Source: Candidatus Dormiibacterota bacterium
Lineage (GTDB): Bacteria > Chloroflexota > Dormibacteria > Aeolococcales > Bog-877
Length of the DNA: 20,873 nt
Assembly: GCA_030038765.1 (NCBI GenBank)
Contig: JASHRA010000039.1
Span: 1 to 20,873, forward strand
Direction of reading: 5' to 3'
Below, piece by piece: positions 15,304 through 20,873 of the stretch. How positions within the stretch are numbered: position 1 is the first letter of the stretch; each line of letters opens with the position of its first letter. The notes under the pieces were generated by a model. The model saw nothing but the letters and a program-made list of their open reading frames with translations. It was not told the DNA's origin and searched no databases. The translations under genes and the position numbers were made by a program.

Positions 15304-15765
15304 CTACGATCCCTGGCCGGAGACAGGGAGTGACGCGATCGGGATCTCCCATCTCAGCATCGACTCGGGGGCGCGGTCGCCGGCAACTCCGGGAATAGCC
15401 GCGACGATGTCTTCGATGGTCGCGCCTGCGACGGAGAGGACGCTCCCCTGGACGTCGCGGGCACGGTACGCGCCGGGGATACCGTCGACGTCGAAGATCA
15501 GGCCAGCGCGACCCGCCCAGGGATAGATGGCCAGCTGCAGCGTGGCATCGTGGATCGGTCCGTGCTCGGAGTAGAGGAACGAGACAGCGTCGGTGGCGCG
15601 CGCCACCGCCTCGCCGAGACTGGCTGATTGGATAGGCGCAGGAACGGCGCCGGCACTGACCCACGTAACCGACCACTCGGCCTTGTCCGGTTGAACGACA
15701 CCCGAGATCAAGGCGTCGGGGCGGTTGGAGCGACCTCCAAACAGTCTGGCCAGTCGGCCTCGCAT
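15304..15765 (-). CDS. Hypothetical protein, not recognised
   Basis: This is a 153-residue soluble protein of no recognised family. A short basic N terminus (MRGRLARLFGGRSNRPDA) precedes a mixed alpha/beta body. The body contains strand-like stretches (LQLAIYPWAGRAGLIFDVDG) and an amphipathic helix (SLGEAVARATDAVSFLYSEH). There are no cysteines and no membrane segments. Codon choice still favours G/C at third positions but less strongly than in neighbouring operons, which suggests different origin or weaker selection. The start is ATG at 15765, without a clear ribosome site; a GTG at 15801 in the same frame is possible. It is convergent with the SDR gene. It is coding-like, but function is not assignable. 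Confidence 0.55.
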   Translation of the reverse strand: MRGRLARLFGGRSNRPDALISGVVQPDKAEWSVTWVSAGAVPAPIQSASLGEAVARATDAVSFLYSEHGPIHDATLQLAIYPWAGRAGLIFDVDGIPGAYRARDVQGSVLSVAGATIEDIVAAIPGVAGDRAPESMLRWEIPIASLPVSGQGS

Positions 15766-16012
15766 GGCCGCGGACGATACCACGTCCGACGCGGGCGCCA
15801 CGCACGGCAGGCTGGCGCAGGAGCCCGCGAGCCCAGCCGGTGCACCCCTGTTGGGAAACAGGTTTCCAGAGACCGAACCGCCACCCGTAGGTCGGGAGGA
15901 ACGCGTGGGGAGCTGCGTGGTCTGGTCAGGCGGACGCGGAGTGGCAGCCGCCGCTCTGCCGCGGCCCCCCTCTCGACAGCCCTCGAGGATCCGCGGGCCG
16001 TCTGCGGGACAC

Positions 16013-16441
16013 CTACTCCGGCACGATCATGACACCATCGCTGTCGTACGTGAACTGCGGGTTGTAGGCGATCTCCCACAGGTGCCCCTCCGGGTCAGCG
16101 AAGTAACCGCTGTAGCCACCCCAAGAGGCTCGCTTCGGCTCCTTGACGATGGTCGTGTTCGCGTCACGGAGCTGGGCAAAGACTTCGTCGACCACCGCTT
16201 CGCTGGGAACGTTCTGGGCCAGTGTGAAGCCCAGGTACGGCTCCGTTGTGAGCTCGGGGCCAACATCATCTCTCAGCTCCCTGTACGAGCAGAGGGAGAG
16301 TATGAAGCTGCCGACGGGAAAGAAGGCGATGACGCCGTCAACTACGTTGTACGGCTTCCAGCCGAGCACCTCCTGATAGAAAGCCAGTTCCTTCTCGAAG
16401 TCGTTCACAGCGATCGTGACCAAGGAGACGCTCTGCTTCAT
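16013..16441 (-). CDS. VOC family protein (glyoxalase/bleomycin-resistance-like)
   Basis: This is a 142-residue single VOC unit. Typical features are VTIAVNDFEKELAFYQEVLG near the N terminus and GYSGYFADPEGHLWEIAYNP near the C terminus, the latter with the usual Glu metal ligand. The first-strand histidine normally found at HVTLxVxD is replaced by threonine/isoleucine (LVTIAVND). It may therefore be a binding protein or use a changed metal site, as in bleomycin-resistance-type members. The start is ATG at 16441, with GAGG 5 bases and AAGGAG 12 bases upstream; longer in-frame readings to 16648 cover the promoter region. Its codons are less GC-rich than those of the flanking operons. Confidence 0.85.
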   Translation of the reverse strand: MKQSVSLVTIAVNDFEKELAFYQEVLGWKPYNVVDGVIAFFPVGSFILSLCSYRELRDDVGPELTTEPYLGFTLAQNVPSEAVVDEVFAQLRDANTTIVKEPKRASWGGYSGYFADPEGHLWEIAYNPQFTYDSDGVMIVPE

Positions 16442-16791
16442 GGTTACCTCGTGCTCCTTACCCGCTTCTCCCCTGACAGGAGCAGTGTAGGTCACGAAGT
16501 TCTCGGACAAGAGTGAAGCGGTGCGGAAGGCTGGACGGACAAGCCGGCCGGAGCGCTCCCAACCAGCCTCTTGAGCGAACGAGTCACATGAGCCCGATCG
16601 GCCCATCCAACCTCCACGGGAATCCTCGGCTACCGCGACGCCGTCCATGGAGGCCCTCTACGGGCCCCACGTTTCGCGGCTACGCCCCACTTGTGGGTGT
16701 GTCCGGCCCGTGATCACGTCCGGCTGCGACGGCCGGAGACAGCTCCGCCAGGCCGCAGGGCCATCGCAGGACGCGCTCAGGCAGTTGCCAG
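16442..16791. other. 350-base non-coding stretch between VOC and prephenate dehydratase genes
   Basis: No gene is supported. It contains the VOC promoter candidate (16484-16510), a 10-bp palindrome CGTGATCACG (16709-16718) and a hairpin TCCGGC-N7-GCCGGA (16719-16737). The heptamer GTCCGGC occurs at 16701 and again at 16718. The hairpin lies 55 bases beyond the stop of the minus-strand prephenate dehydratase gene and could help end its transcript, but it lacks a T run. Confidence 0.45.
16484..16510 (-). promoter_or_regulatory. Candidate promoter of the minus-strand VOC gene
   Basis: On the minus strand, TTGTCC (16505-16510) and TACACT (16484-16489) resemble -35 and -10 boxes with 15 bases between them, slightly short of the ideal 17. 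The leader would be about 35 bases and would include the AAGGAG and GAGG ribosome sites. Confidence 0.35.
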
Positions 16792-17598
16792 CTAGCTCGC
16801 GAAGACTCCGAAGACCCGTAGCTCTCCGGCGGTGCTGCGCAACTCCCGATCCAGCTCTGGGACCACGTGGGCGTCGTCCAGCTCAGCGTCGATGTAGAAG
16901 CGATAGCTGAACGGCCGAGACGGCTCCGGCCGGGAGTCGAGACGGCTGAGGTTGGCGCCCCGCCGGGAGAAGACCTGCAGCACCCGGACCAGGCCGCCTG
17001 GCCGGTGCTCGGCGACCAGCGCCAGGACCAGCTTGCAGGGCCCCTCCGACGGCGCCTCGCGTGGGCCCGGGCTGACGAGGAGGAAGCGGGTCCGATTGCT
17101 GGGCTGGTCGGCGATGTCCGAGGCCAGGACCTCCAGCCCGTAGCGTCGGGCCGCGGCCAGCGACGCGATCGCGCCGTCCGCCTCGCCACCGCTCTCCGCC
17201 ACCTGCCGGGCCGCTCCCGCGGTGTCGTGCACGGGGACCGCGCTGATGCCCTGCGCGGCCAGCCAGCCGGCGCACTGGGCCAGCGCCTGGGGATGGGACA
17301 GCGCATGGCGGACCCGGGCCCCGGGGCGGGCCAGAAGGTGGTGCCGGATGGGGGCCACGTGCTCGCCGCAGACCCACAGCGAGGGATGGTCCCAGAGGCC
17401 GTCGCTGACCTCCTGCACCACGCCGGCGACGCTGTTCTCCACCGGCAGCACGGCCAGCTCGGCCGCCTTCCGCTGCAGCGCCTCGAAGACGGCGGCGAAG
17501 CTCGGGTAGCCCTCGGTCCGGGCGCCGGGGAAGAGCGCCTGCGCCGCCTCGTCGGAGTAGGCGCCGGGCTCCCCCTGGTAGGCGACGACACCCGGCAC
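16792..17598 (-). CDS. pheA: Prephenate dehydratase
   Basis: This is a 268-residue enzyme that converts prephenate to phenylpyruvate in phenylalanine synthesis. The catalytic domain runs from VVAYQGEPGAYSDEAA (4-19), through PVENSVAGVV (52-61), to the TRF motif in SNRTRFLLVS (T170-R171-F172). The ACT regulatory domain (about 189-265) carries GGLVRVL (201-207) and LDSRPEP (220-226) in place of the usual GALxxxL and ESRP phenylalanine-binding motifs. It is monofunctional, with no chorismate mutase domain. The start is GTG at 17598; a nearby ATG is out of frame. The gene is divergent from the sulfur cassette. Feedback inhibition by phenylalanine is expected, though the Glu-to-Asp change in ESRP may alter it. 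Confidence 0.93.
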   Translation of the reverse strand: MPGVVAYQGEPGAYSDEAAQALFPGARTEGYPSFAAVFEALQRKAAELAVLPVENSVAGVVQEVSDGLWDHPSLWVCGEHVAPIRHHLLARPGARVRHALSHPQALAQCAGWLAAQGISAVPVHDTAGAARQVAESGGEADGAIASLAAARRYGLEVLASDIADQPSNRTRFLLVSPGPREAPSEGPCKLVLALVAEHRPGGLVRVLQVFSRRGANLSRLDSRPEPSRPFSYRFYIDAELDDAHVVPELDRELRSTAGELRVFGVFAS

Positions 17599-17604
17599 CG
17601 CCCC

Positions 17605-17610
17605 ATTGTG
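17605..17610 (-). promoter_or_regulatory. Candidate -10 element for pheA
   Basis: The minus strand reads CACAAT, matching TATAAT at four of six positions, and ends 6 bases before the GTG start. If functional, the transcript would be leaderless, which would fit the lack of a good ribosome site. No -35 is visible. Confidence 0.25.
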
Positions 17611-17720
17611 CCTGGCGGGGCTCGGCGGGCGGGGAAGACCACACCTGAGCGCCGCGCCCCCGGCGGAGCGGCGCCGGCCCCGGCGGCTGCAGTTTCGCTC
17701 GCCAGCGGCAGGTGAAAGCG

Positions 17721-17737
17721 CCCTGGGGGTTCCAGGG
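17721..17737 (+). promoter_or_regulatory. Hairpin just upstream of the SQR-like gene
   Basis: CCCTGG-GGGTT-CCAGGG forms a perfect 6-bp stem with a 5-base loop, 22 bases before the chosen GTG start. A larger repeat, GCGCCGC-N12-GCGGCGC (17649-17674), lies further upstream in the divergent pheA/SQR spacer. Either could be a regulator site or leader structure. Confidence 0.3.
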
Positions 17738-17759
17738 GTCCGGCAGCCACGCTGGAAGC

Positions 17760-19031
17760 GTGACGGCAAGGGTCCTCGTGATCGGAGGCGGCACCGGCGG
17801 CACGCTCGCCGCCAACCGGCTGCGCCGCTCCCTGGCGCCGGACGACGCGATCACGGTCATCGATGCGGACGACCGGCACCTCTACCAGCCGGGTCTGCTC
17901 TTCGTCCCCTTCGGGCTGGCCCCCGCAGCACGCCTGGTGCGGCCGCGCGCCGCCCAGCTGAGGGCCGGCATCGACTTCCTCCAGTCGGTCGTGGAGGAGG
18001 TCGACGTGGAGGCGGACCAGGTAGTCCTGGCCGGGGGGGAGCGCATCCCCTACGACGTGCTCGTGGTGGCCAGCGGGGCCCGGCTGTTGCTCCAGGAGAC
18101 CGAGGGGCTGACCGGCCCAGGCTGGGGGGAGCGTGTCCACACCTTCTACTCGCTGCCGGGGGCCGCGACGCTCGCCGGCGCCCTGGCCAGCTTCGCGGGC
18201 GGACGTCTCGTGGTCGACCTGGTCGACCTGCCGGTCAAGTGCCCGGTGGCGCCACTCGAGTTCTGCTTCTTGGCCGACTGGTACCTGCAGAGGCACGGGC
18301 TCCGGTCGCGGGTCCAGCTCACCTACGTGACGGCGCTGGACGGGGCCTTCACCAAGGCCACGTGCAACCGTGAGCTGTCCGGCTTGCTGGCCCGCAAGGG
18401 CGTCGAAGTCGTCACCGAGTTCGCCACCGCGCGCGTGGACGCGGCCGGTGGCCGCCTCGTCTCCTACGACGAGCGGGAGGTGGGGTTCGACCTGGCCGTC
18501 GTCGTTCCCCTCCACGGGGGCGCCGACTACGTCTCCCGGTCCCCAGGCCTGGGCGACGCTCTCGGCTTCGTGCCGACCGACGGCGGAACCCTGCAGGCGA
18601 GGGTGAAGCCCAACGTGTTCGTGATCGGCGACGCCGCCGACCTGCGCGCCTCCAAGGCCGGCTCGGTAGCGCATTTCGAGGGCCCGGTCCTGGCCCGGAA
18701 CGTAGCTCGGTACCTGGGCCGAGAGGCGCCGGACGCGCACTTCGACGGCCACACCAACTGCTTCATCGAGACCGGCTTCGGCAAGGCCATCCTGATCGAC
18801 TTCGACGACGACCTGGAGCCCGTCGCCGGGCACTTCCCCACCCCGATCGGCCTCCCGCTGCTGCGAGAGTCCCGCCTCAACCACCTCGGCAAGCTCGCCT
18901 TCGAGCAGCTCTACTGGCACGCCATCCTGCCCGGTCGCGAGATCCCGCTGGTGGGGTCAGAGATGCCGCGGGCCGGCAAGCGCCCGCAGTTGGCGCCGCC
19001 CCTGCTGCAGACAGAAGGAGGAACGAGATGA
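17760..19031 (+). CDS. FAD-dependent oxidoreductase, sulfide:quinone oxidoreductase-like
   Basis: This is a 423-residue flavoprotein of the SQR/flavocytochrome c sulfide dehydrogenase group. It opens with the dinucleotide fold VLVIGGGTGGTLAANRL (5-21). The second FAD contact is VFVIGDAADL (287-296). Cysteines are C161 (KCPVAPLEF), C169, C202 and C334 (TNCFIETGFGKA). C161 and C334 align by context with the two active-site cysteines of SQR; the additional early cysteine of many SQRs is absent. The C terminus (LNHLGKLAFEQLYWHAIL) is amphipathic and could dock to the membrane. The start is GTG at 17760, just before the FAD motif; a GTG at 17712 is possible. It overlaps the next gene by 4 bases. 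It probably oxidises sulfide or a persulfide, feeding the carriers downstream. Confidence 0.8.
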   Translation: MTARVLVIGGGTGGTLAANRLRRSLAPDDAITVIDADDRHLYQPGLLFVPFGLAPAARLVRPRAAQLRAGIDFLQSVVEEVDVEADQVVLAGGERIPYDVLVVASGARLLLQETEGLTGPGWGERVHTFYSLPGAATLAGALASFAGGRLVVDLVDLPVKCPVAPLEFCFLADWYLQRHGLRSRVQLTYVTALDGAFTKATCNRELSGLLARKGVEVVTEFATARVDAAGGRLVSYDEREVGFDLAVVVPLHGGADYVSRSPGLGDALGFVPTDGGTLQARVKPNVFVIGDAADLRASKAGSVAHFEGPVLARNVARYLGREAPDAHFDGHTNCFIETGFGKAILIDFDDDLEPVAGHFPTPIGLPLLRESRLNHLGKLAFEQLYWHAILPGREIPLVGSEMPRAGKRPQLAPPLLQTEGGTR

Positions 19032-19345
19032 CGACCGCGACCTATGCCGAGCGCGAGGTCTCGCTGGATGCCGAGGGCTTCTTCACCGACCCGAGCCAGT
19101 GGGACGAGGCCGAGGCGCCGGCGATCGCCGCGGCGGAGGGGATCTCGCCGCTCACCGACCGCCACTGGGAGGTGATCAGGTTCATGCGCCGGGAGTACGA
19201 GGAGAAGGGCGCGGCCCCCAACGTGAGGGCCCTGGCCAAGACGTCCGGGGTCTCGATCAGGGAGCTCTACCAGCTCTTCCCCAAGGGTCCCGCCAAGCTG
19301 GCCGCGAAGATCGCCGGCGTCCCCAAGCCCGTCGGCTGCATCTGA
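19028..19345 (+). CDS. tusE: TusE/DsrC-family sulfur carrier with a single C-terminal cysteine
   Basis: This is a 105-residue DsrC/TusE family protein. The fold's core is clear: LDAEGFFTDPSQWDEAEAPA, then LTDRHWEVIRFMRREYEEKG, APNVRALAK and IRELYQLFPKGPAKLAAKIA. It ends in GVPKPVGCI, with the conserved penultimate cysteine C104 (CysA). The second cysteine of true DsrC, eleven residues earlier, is alanine (A93), as in TusE-type carriers. The protein should therefore carry a persulfide rather than form the trisulfide used with DsrAB. The start is ATG at 19028, overlapping the SQR-like stop as ATGA, with AAGGAGG upstream. Known relatives pass sulfur to or from DsrE-type proteins, and one lies next door. 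Confidence 0.88.
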   Translation: MTTATYAEREVSLDAEGFFTDPSQWDEAEAPAIAAAEGISPLTDRHWEVIRFMRREYEEKGAAPNVRALAKTSGVSIRELYQLFPKGPAKLAAKIAGVPKPVGCI

Positions 19346-19371
19346 CCCGGCCGAGGACAAGGAGCACCGTC

Positions 19372-19839
19372 ATGTCCGACCGCATCGAGAAGGTGTCGAT
19401 CATCATCTCCAAGGGCTCGCTGGAGGGCGTCTACCCCGGGCTGATCATGGCCAACGGCGCCCGCGCCGAGGGCATCGAGGCCAACCTCTTCTTCACCTTC
19501 TTCGGCCTCGACGCCGTCCACCGCGCGCGCCACGAGCACATCAAGCTGGCCACCGTCGGCAACCCGGGGCTGCACCTCGCCACCATGCTGGGCGGACTGC
19601 CGGGCATGTCGTCGGTGATGACCCACTACCTGGACCACAAGATGGCCCAGCTGGACATCCCGAGCATCCCGGAGTTCGTCGAGATGATCGCCGACACCGG
19701 CGCCGGCCTCTACGGCTGCAAGGCGTCGGCGGACCTCTTCGGCCTGCACAAGGAGGACCTCATCCCCCAGGTGCGGGACATCATCACGGTGGGCCAGTTC
19801 TACGGCCTTGCCGCCGGCGGCCAGATCATCTTCACCTGA
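19372..19839 (+). CDS. DsrE2-like (DsrE/DsrF superfamily) sulfurtransferase
   Basis: This is a 155-residue protein of the DsrE/DsrF/DrsH-like superfamily. The N terminus, KVSIIISKGSLEGVYPGLIM, is the family's first strand-helix. FFTFFGLDAVH follows, and the only cysteine is C118-region GAGLYGCKASADLFGL, matching the conserved persulfide-bearing cysteine of DsrE2. The tail VGQFYGLAAGGQIIFT is hydrophobic. The start is ATG at 19372, with AAGGAG 7 bases upstream, 26 bases after the TusE stop. Relatives trap sulfane sulfur and exchange it with TusE/DsrC and rhodanese-type proteins. Here it is the last member of a flavoprotein-carrier-sulfurtransferase set. Confidence 0.87.
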   Translation: MSDRIEKVSIIISKGSLEGVYPGLIMANGARAEGIEANLFFTFFGLDAVHRARHEHIKLATVGNPGLHLATMLGGLPGMSSVMTHYLDHKMAQLDIPSIPEFVEMIADTGAGLYGCKASADLFGLHKEDLIPQVRDIITVGQFYGLAAGGQIIFT

Positions 19840-19853
19840 GCCCGGGGACCGGA

Positions 19854-19877
19854 GCGCCGGCTGCCAAGTGGCGGCGC
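19854..19877. terminator. Candidate bidirectional terminator between DsrE2 and Ku genes
   Basis: GCGCCG (19854-19859) and CGGCGC (19872-19877) pair around a short insert that itself holds GCCA-AG-TGGC. It fills the 43-base gap between two convergent genes. No T run is present on either side. Confidence 0.4.
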
Positions 19878-19882
19878 GATCC

Positions 19883-20764
19883 TCAGGAGGCCCGCCGTCC
19901 CCGGCGCTCGGCGGTTGCTGGTGCCGGCGCGGGGCGTCCCCCAGGCGCGGCCGCCGAGGCGCGCCTGGGGCCGGACGAGCGTCCCGGCTTGGTCTCCTCC
20001 ACCGCCTGCTTCAGCGCCGCCATCAGGTCGATCACGTTGTCGTCGCCTGCCGGCCGCTCCAGCTTGGGCAGGCGCCGCCGCCCCCGCTTGGCCGCCACCA
20101 CCTTGAGCAGCGCCTCGCGGTAGTCGTCGTGGTAGCGCCCGGGGTCGAAGGAGCCGGAGAGGTTGTCCAGCAGCGCCTTGGCCAGCTCCAGCTCGCGCCG
20201 GCTCAGCGCCGCCGCCGAGGCGGGCGCCTTGACCTCGGGGGCCTCGCGCACCTCGTGGGCCCAGTGCAGCGTGTCCAGCAGCAGTCCCGCCTGGCCCGCC
20301 CGGATCCGGCAGAGGTGCTCCCGGGTGCGCATCGCCAGCTTGCCCACGGCGCTCCGCTGGCCCCGGCCGAGGACGGCCTGGAGGAGCAGGTAGGGCCGCA
20401 GCGCGGCCGCCCCGCGCGGCTCCACGTAGTAGGCCTGGTCGAGGTAGACGGTGCCGTCGATCTCGGCGTCCGGCACCACCTCCAGGATCTCGATGGTCTG
20501 GGCGCTGGGCAGGGGCAGGCGCTCCAGGTCCTGGTCGCTGAGCGGCACGTACTCCCCCTTGTCCACCTCGAAGCCGCGCACCACCTCGCCCCACTCCACG
20601 GTCCGCTCCTCGCGCGGACACCAGCGCCGGTTCTGGATGGGCGTGTGGCAGGCGCCGCAGAGGAGGCGGAAGGCCACCTCCGCGGTCTCGGTGGCGCGGC
20701 TGAGGCTGACCGGGATGGTGACCAGGCCGAAGCTGATGGTGCCCCGCCAGGCGGCCCCGGGCAT
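19883..20764 (-). CDS. ku: Ku protein, non-homologous end joining
   Basis: This is a 293-residue bacterial Ku, which binds DNA double-strand ends as a homodimeric ring and recruits LigD. The opening AAWRGTISFGLVTIPVSLSRAT is diagnostic. VDKGEYVPLSDQDLERL and IDGTVYLDQAYYVEP also match, and a helical region (about 180-255) ends at NVIDLMAALKQAVEE, the usual LigD-interaction region. Residues 35-50 hold C36, C39, H40 and C49, a possible zinc knuckle seen in some bacterial Ku proteins. A basic, Pro/Ala-rich tail (about 258-293) could bind DNA. The start is ATG at 20764, overlapping the upstream gene's stop as TGATG, so the two are coupled. Function certain at family level. Confidence 0.95.
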   Translation of the reverse strand: MPGAAWRGTISFGLVTIPVSLSRATETAEVAFRLLCGACHTPIQNRRWCPREERTVEWGEVVRGFEVDKGEYVPLSDQDLERLPLPSAQTIEILEVVPDAEIDGTVYLDQAYYVEPRGAAALRPYLLLQAVLGRGQRSAVGKLAMRTREHLCRIRAGQAGLLLDTLHWAHEVREAPEVKAPASAAALSRRELELAKALLDNLSGSFDPGRYHDDYREALLKVVAAKRGRRRLPKLERPAGDDNVIDLMAALKQAVEETKPGRSSGPRRASAAAPGGRPAPAPATAERRGRRAS

Positions 20765-20873
20765 CAGCCGCGGCTCCGGCGCGAGCCGGGCCCGCCCGCC
20801 GTCGCGCCGTCCGCAGGGGACGGGCGGGGCAGGCTCTGGCGGCCGGCCAGGACGGGCTCGAAGAGGTCGCCCA
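20764..20873 (-). CDS. C-terminal end of an upstream gene, possibly ligD
   Basis: An open frame enters at the window edge and ends in TGA at 20764-20766, one base into the Ku start (TGATG). It encodes 35 residues beginning GDLFEPVLAGRQSLPRP, followed by a disordered Gly/Ser/Arg tail. GDLFxPVLxxRQxLP resembles, from memory, the end of LigD polymerase/primase domains, and bacterial ku genes usually neighbour ligD. The identity is inference from context; only the end of the gene is visible. Confidence 0.5.
   Translation of the reverse strand, partial: GDLFEPVLAGRQSLPRPSPADGATAGGPGSRRSRG

Noticed and set aside
15725..16516. 263-codon plus-strand open frame antisense to the VOC gene
   Set aside because: It covers the VOC coding region in reverse and has no family features. 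The minus-strand VOC motifs are clear.
16680..18920. 746-codon minus-strand open frame spanning pheA and the SQR-like gene
   Set aside because: It is out of frame with pheA and antisense to the flavoprotein, and shows no domains.
1..20873. CRISPR arrays, tRNAs, rRNAs, insertion sequences, phage genes
   Set aside because: No regularly spaced repeats, cloverleaf-like segments, transposase or integrase motifs, or flanking target duplications were seen on either strand.

Overview
This is a clearly GC-rich bacterial chromosome segment. Most third codon positions are G or C, and more than half of the genes appear to start with GTG or TTG. A Ku-type end-joining gene, a DrrAB-like exporter, several VOC and SDR enzymes and an S53 acid protease suggest a free-living, high-GC soil-type bacterium, such as an Actinobacteriota, Dormibacterota or Chloroflexota relative. 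No rRNA or other marker gene is present, so this placement is inference. I see no phage, insertion sequence, CRISPR array, tRNA or rRNA.

Layout. 1-1050 (-): 5' part of an HD-domain phosphohydrolase, cut by the window edge. 1190-3426 (+): DHA2-type MFS exporter with a MarR regulator, overlapping by 4 bp, behind an AT-rich operator-like palindrome. 3427-3889: non-coding, with a candidate promoter and a hairpin-rich leader. 3890-4957 (+): membrane-anchored or secreted GH26-like glycoside hydrolase, closed by a strong terminator hairpin. 5159-7047 (-): two-gene ABC-2 exporter. 7160-10529 (-): tightly coupled operon of aldo/keto reductase, M55 D-aminopeptidase and S53 sedolisin peptidase. 10662-11108 (+): divergent VOC enzyme. 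11215-13793 (+): complete polar amino acid ABC importer (binding protein, permease, ATPase). 13862-15116 (+): small two-TM membrane protein and an SDR oxidoreductase. 15117-16791: less GC-rich, gene-poor stretch with one unrecognised gene and a VOC protein, both on the minus strand. 16792-17598 (-): prephenate dehydratase. 17760-19839 (+): sulfur-handling cassette (SQR-like flavoprotein, single-cysteine TusE/DsrC-like carrier, DsrE2-like protein). 19883-20764 (-): Ku, preceded by the last 35 codons of another gene, probably ligD.

How the genes work together. The clearest functional units are the drug-responsive MarR/MFS pair, the amino acid importer, the AKR-M55-S53 operon (two of whose products are peptidases) and the sulfur cassette. 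In the last, a flavoprotein could oxidise sulfide or polysulfide and hand persulfide to the DsrE2/TusE relay. The cassette and the AKR-M55-S53 grouping are the best candidates for something not fully described. Neither is a wholly unknown type of system as far as the sequence alone shows.
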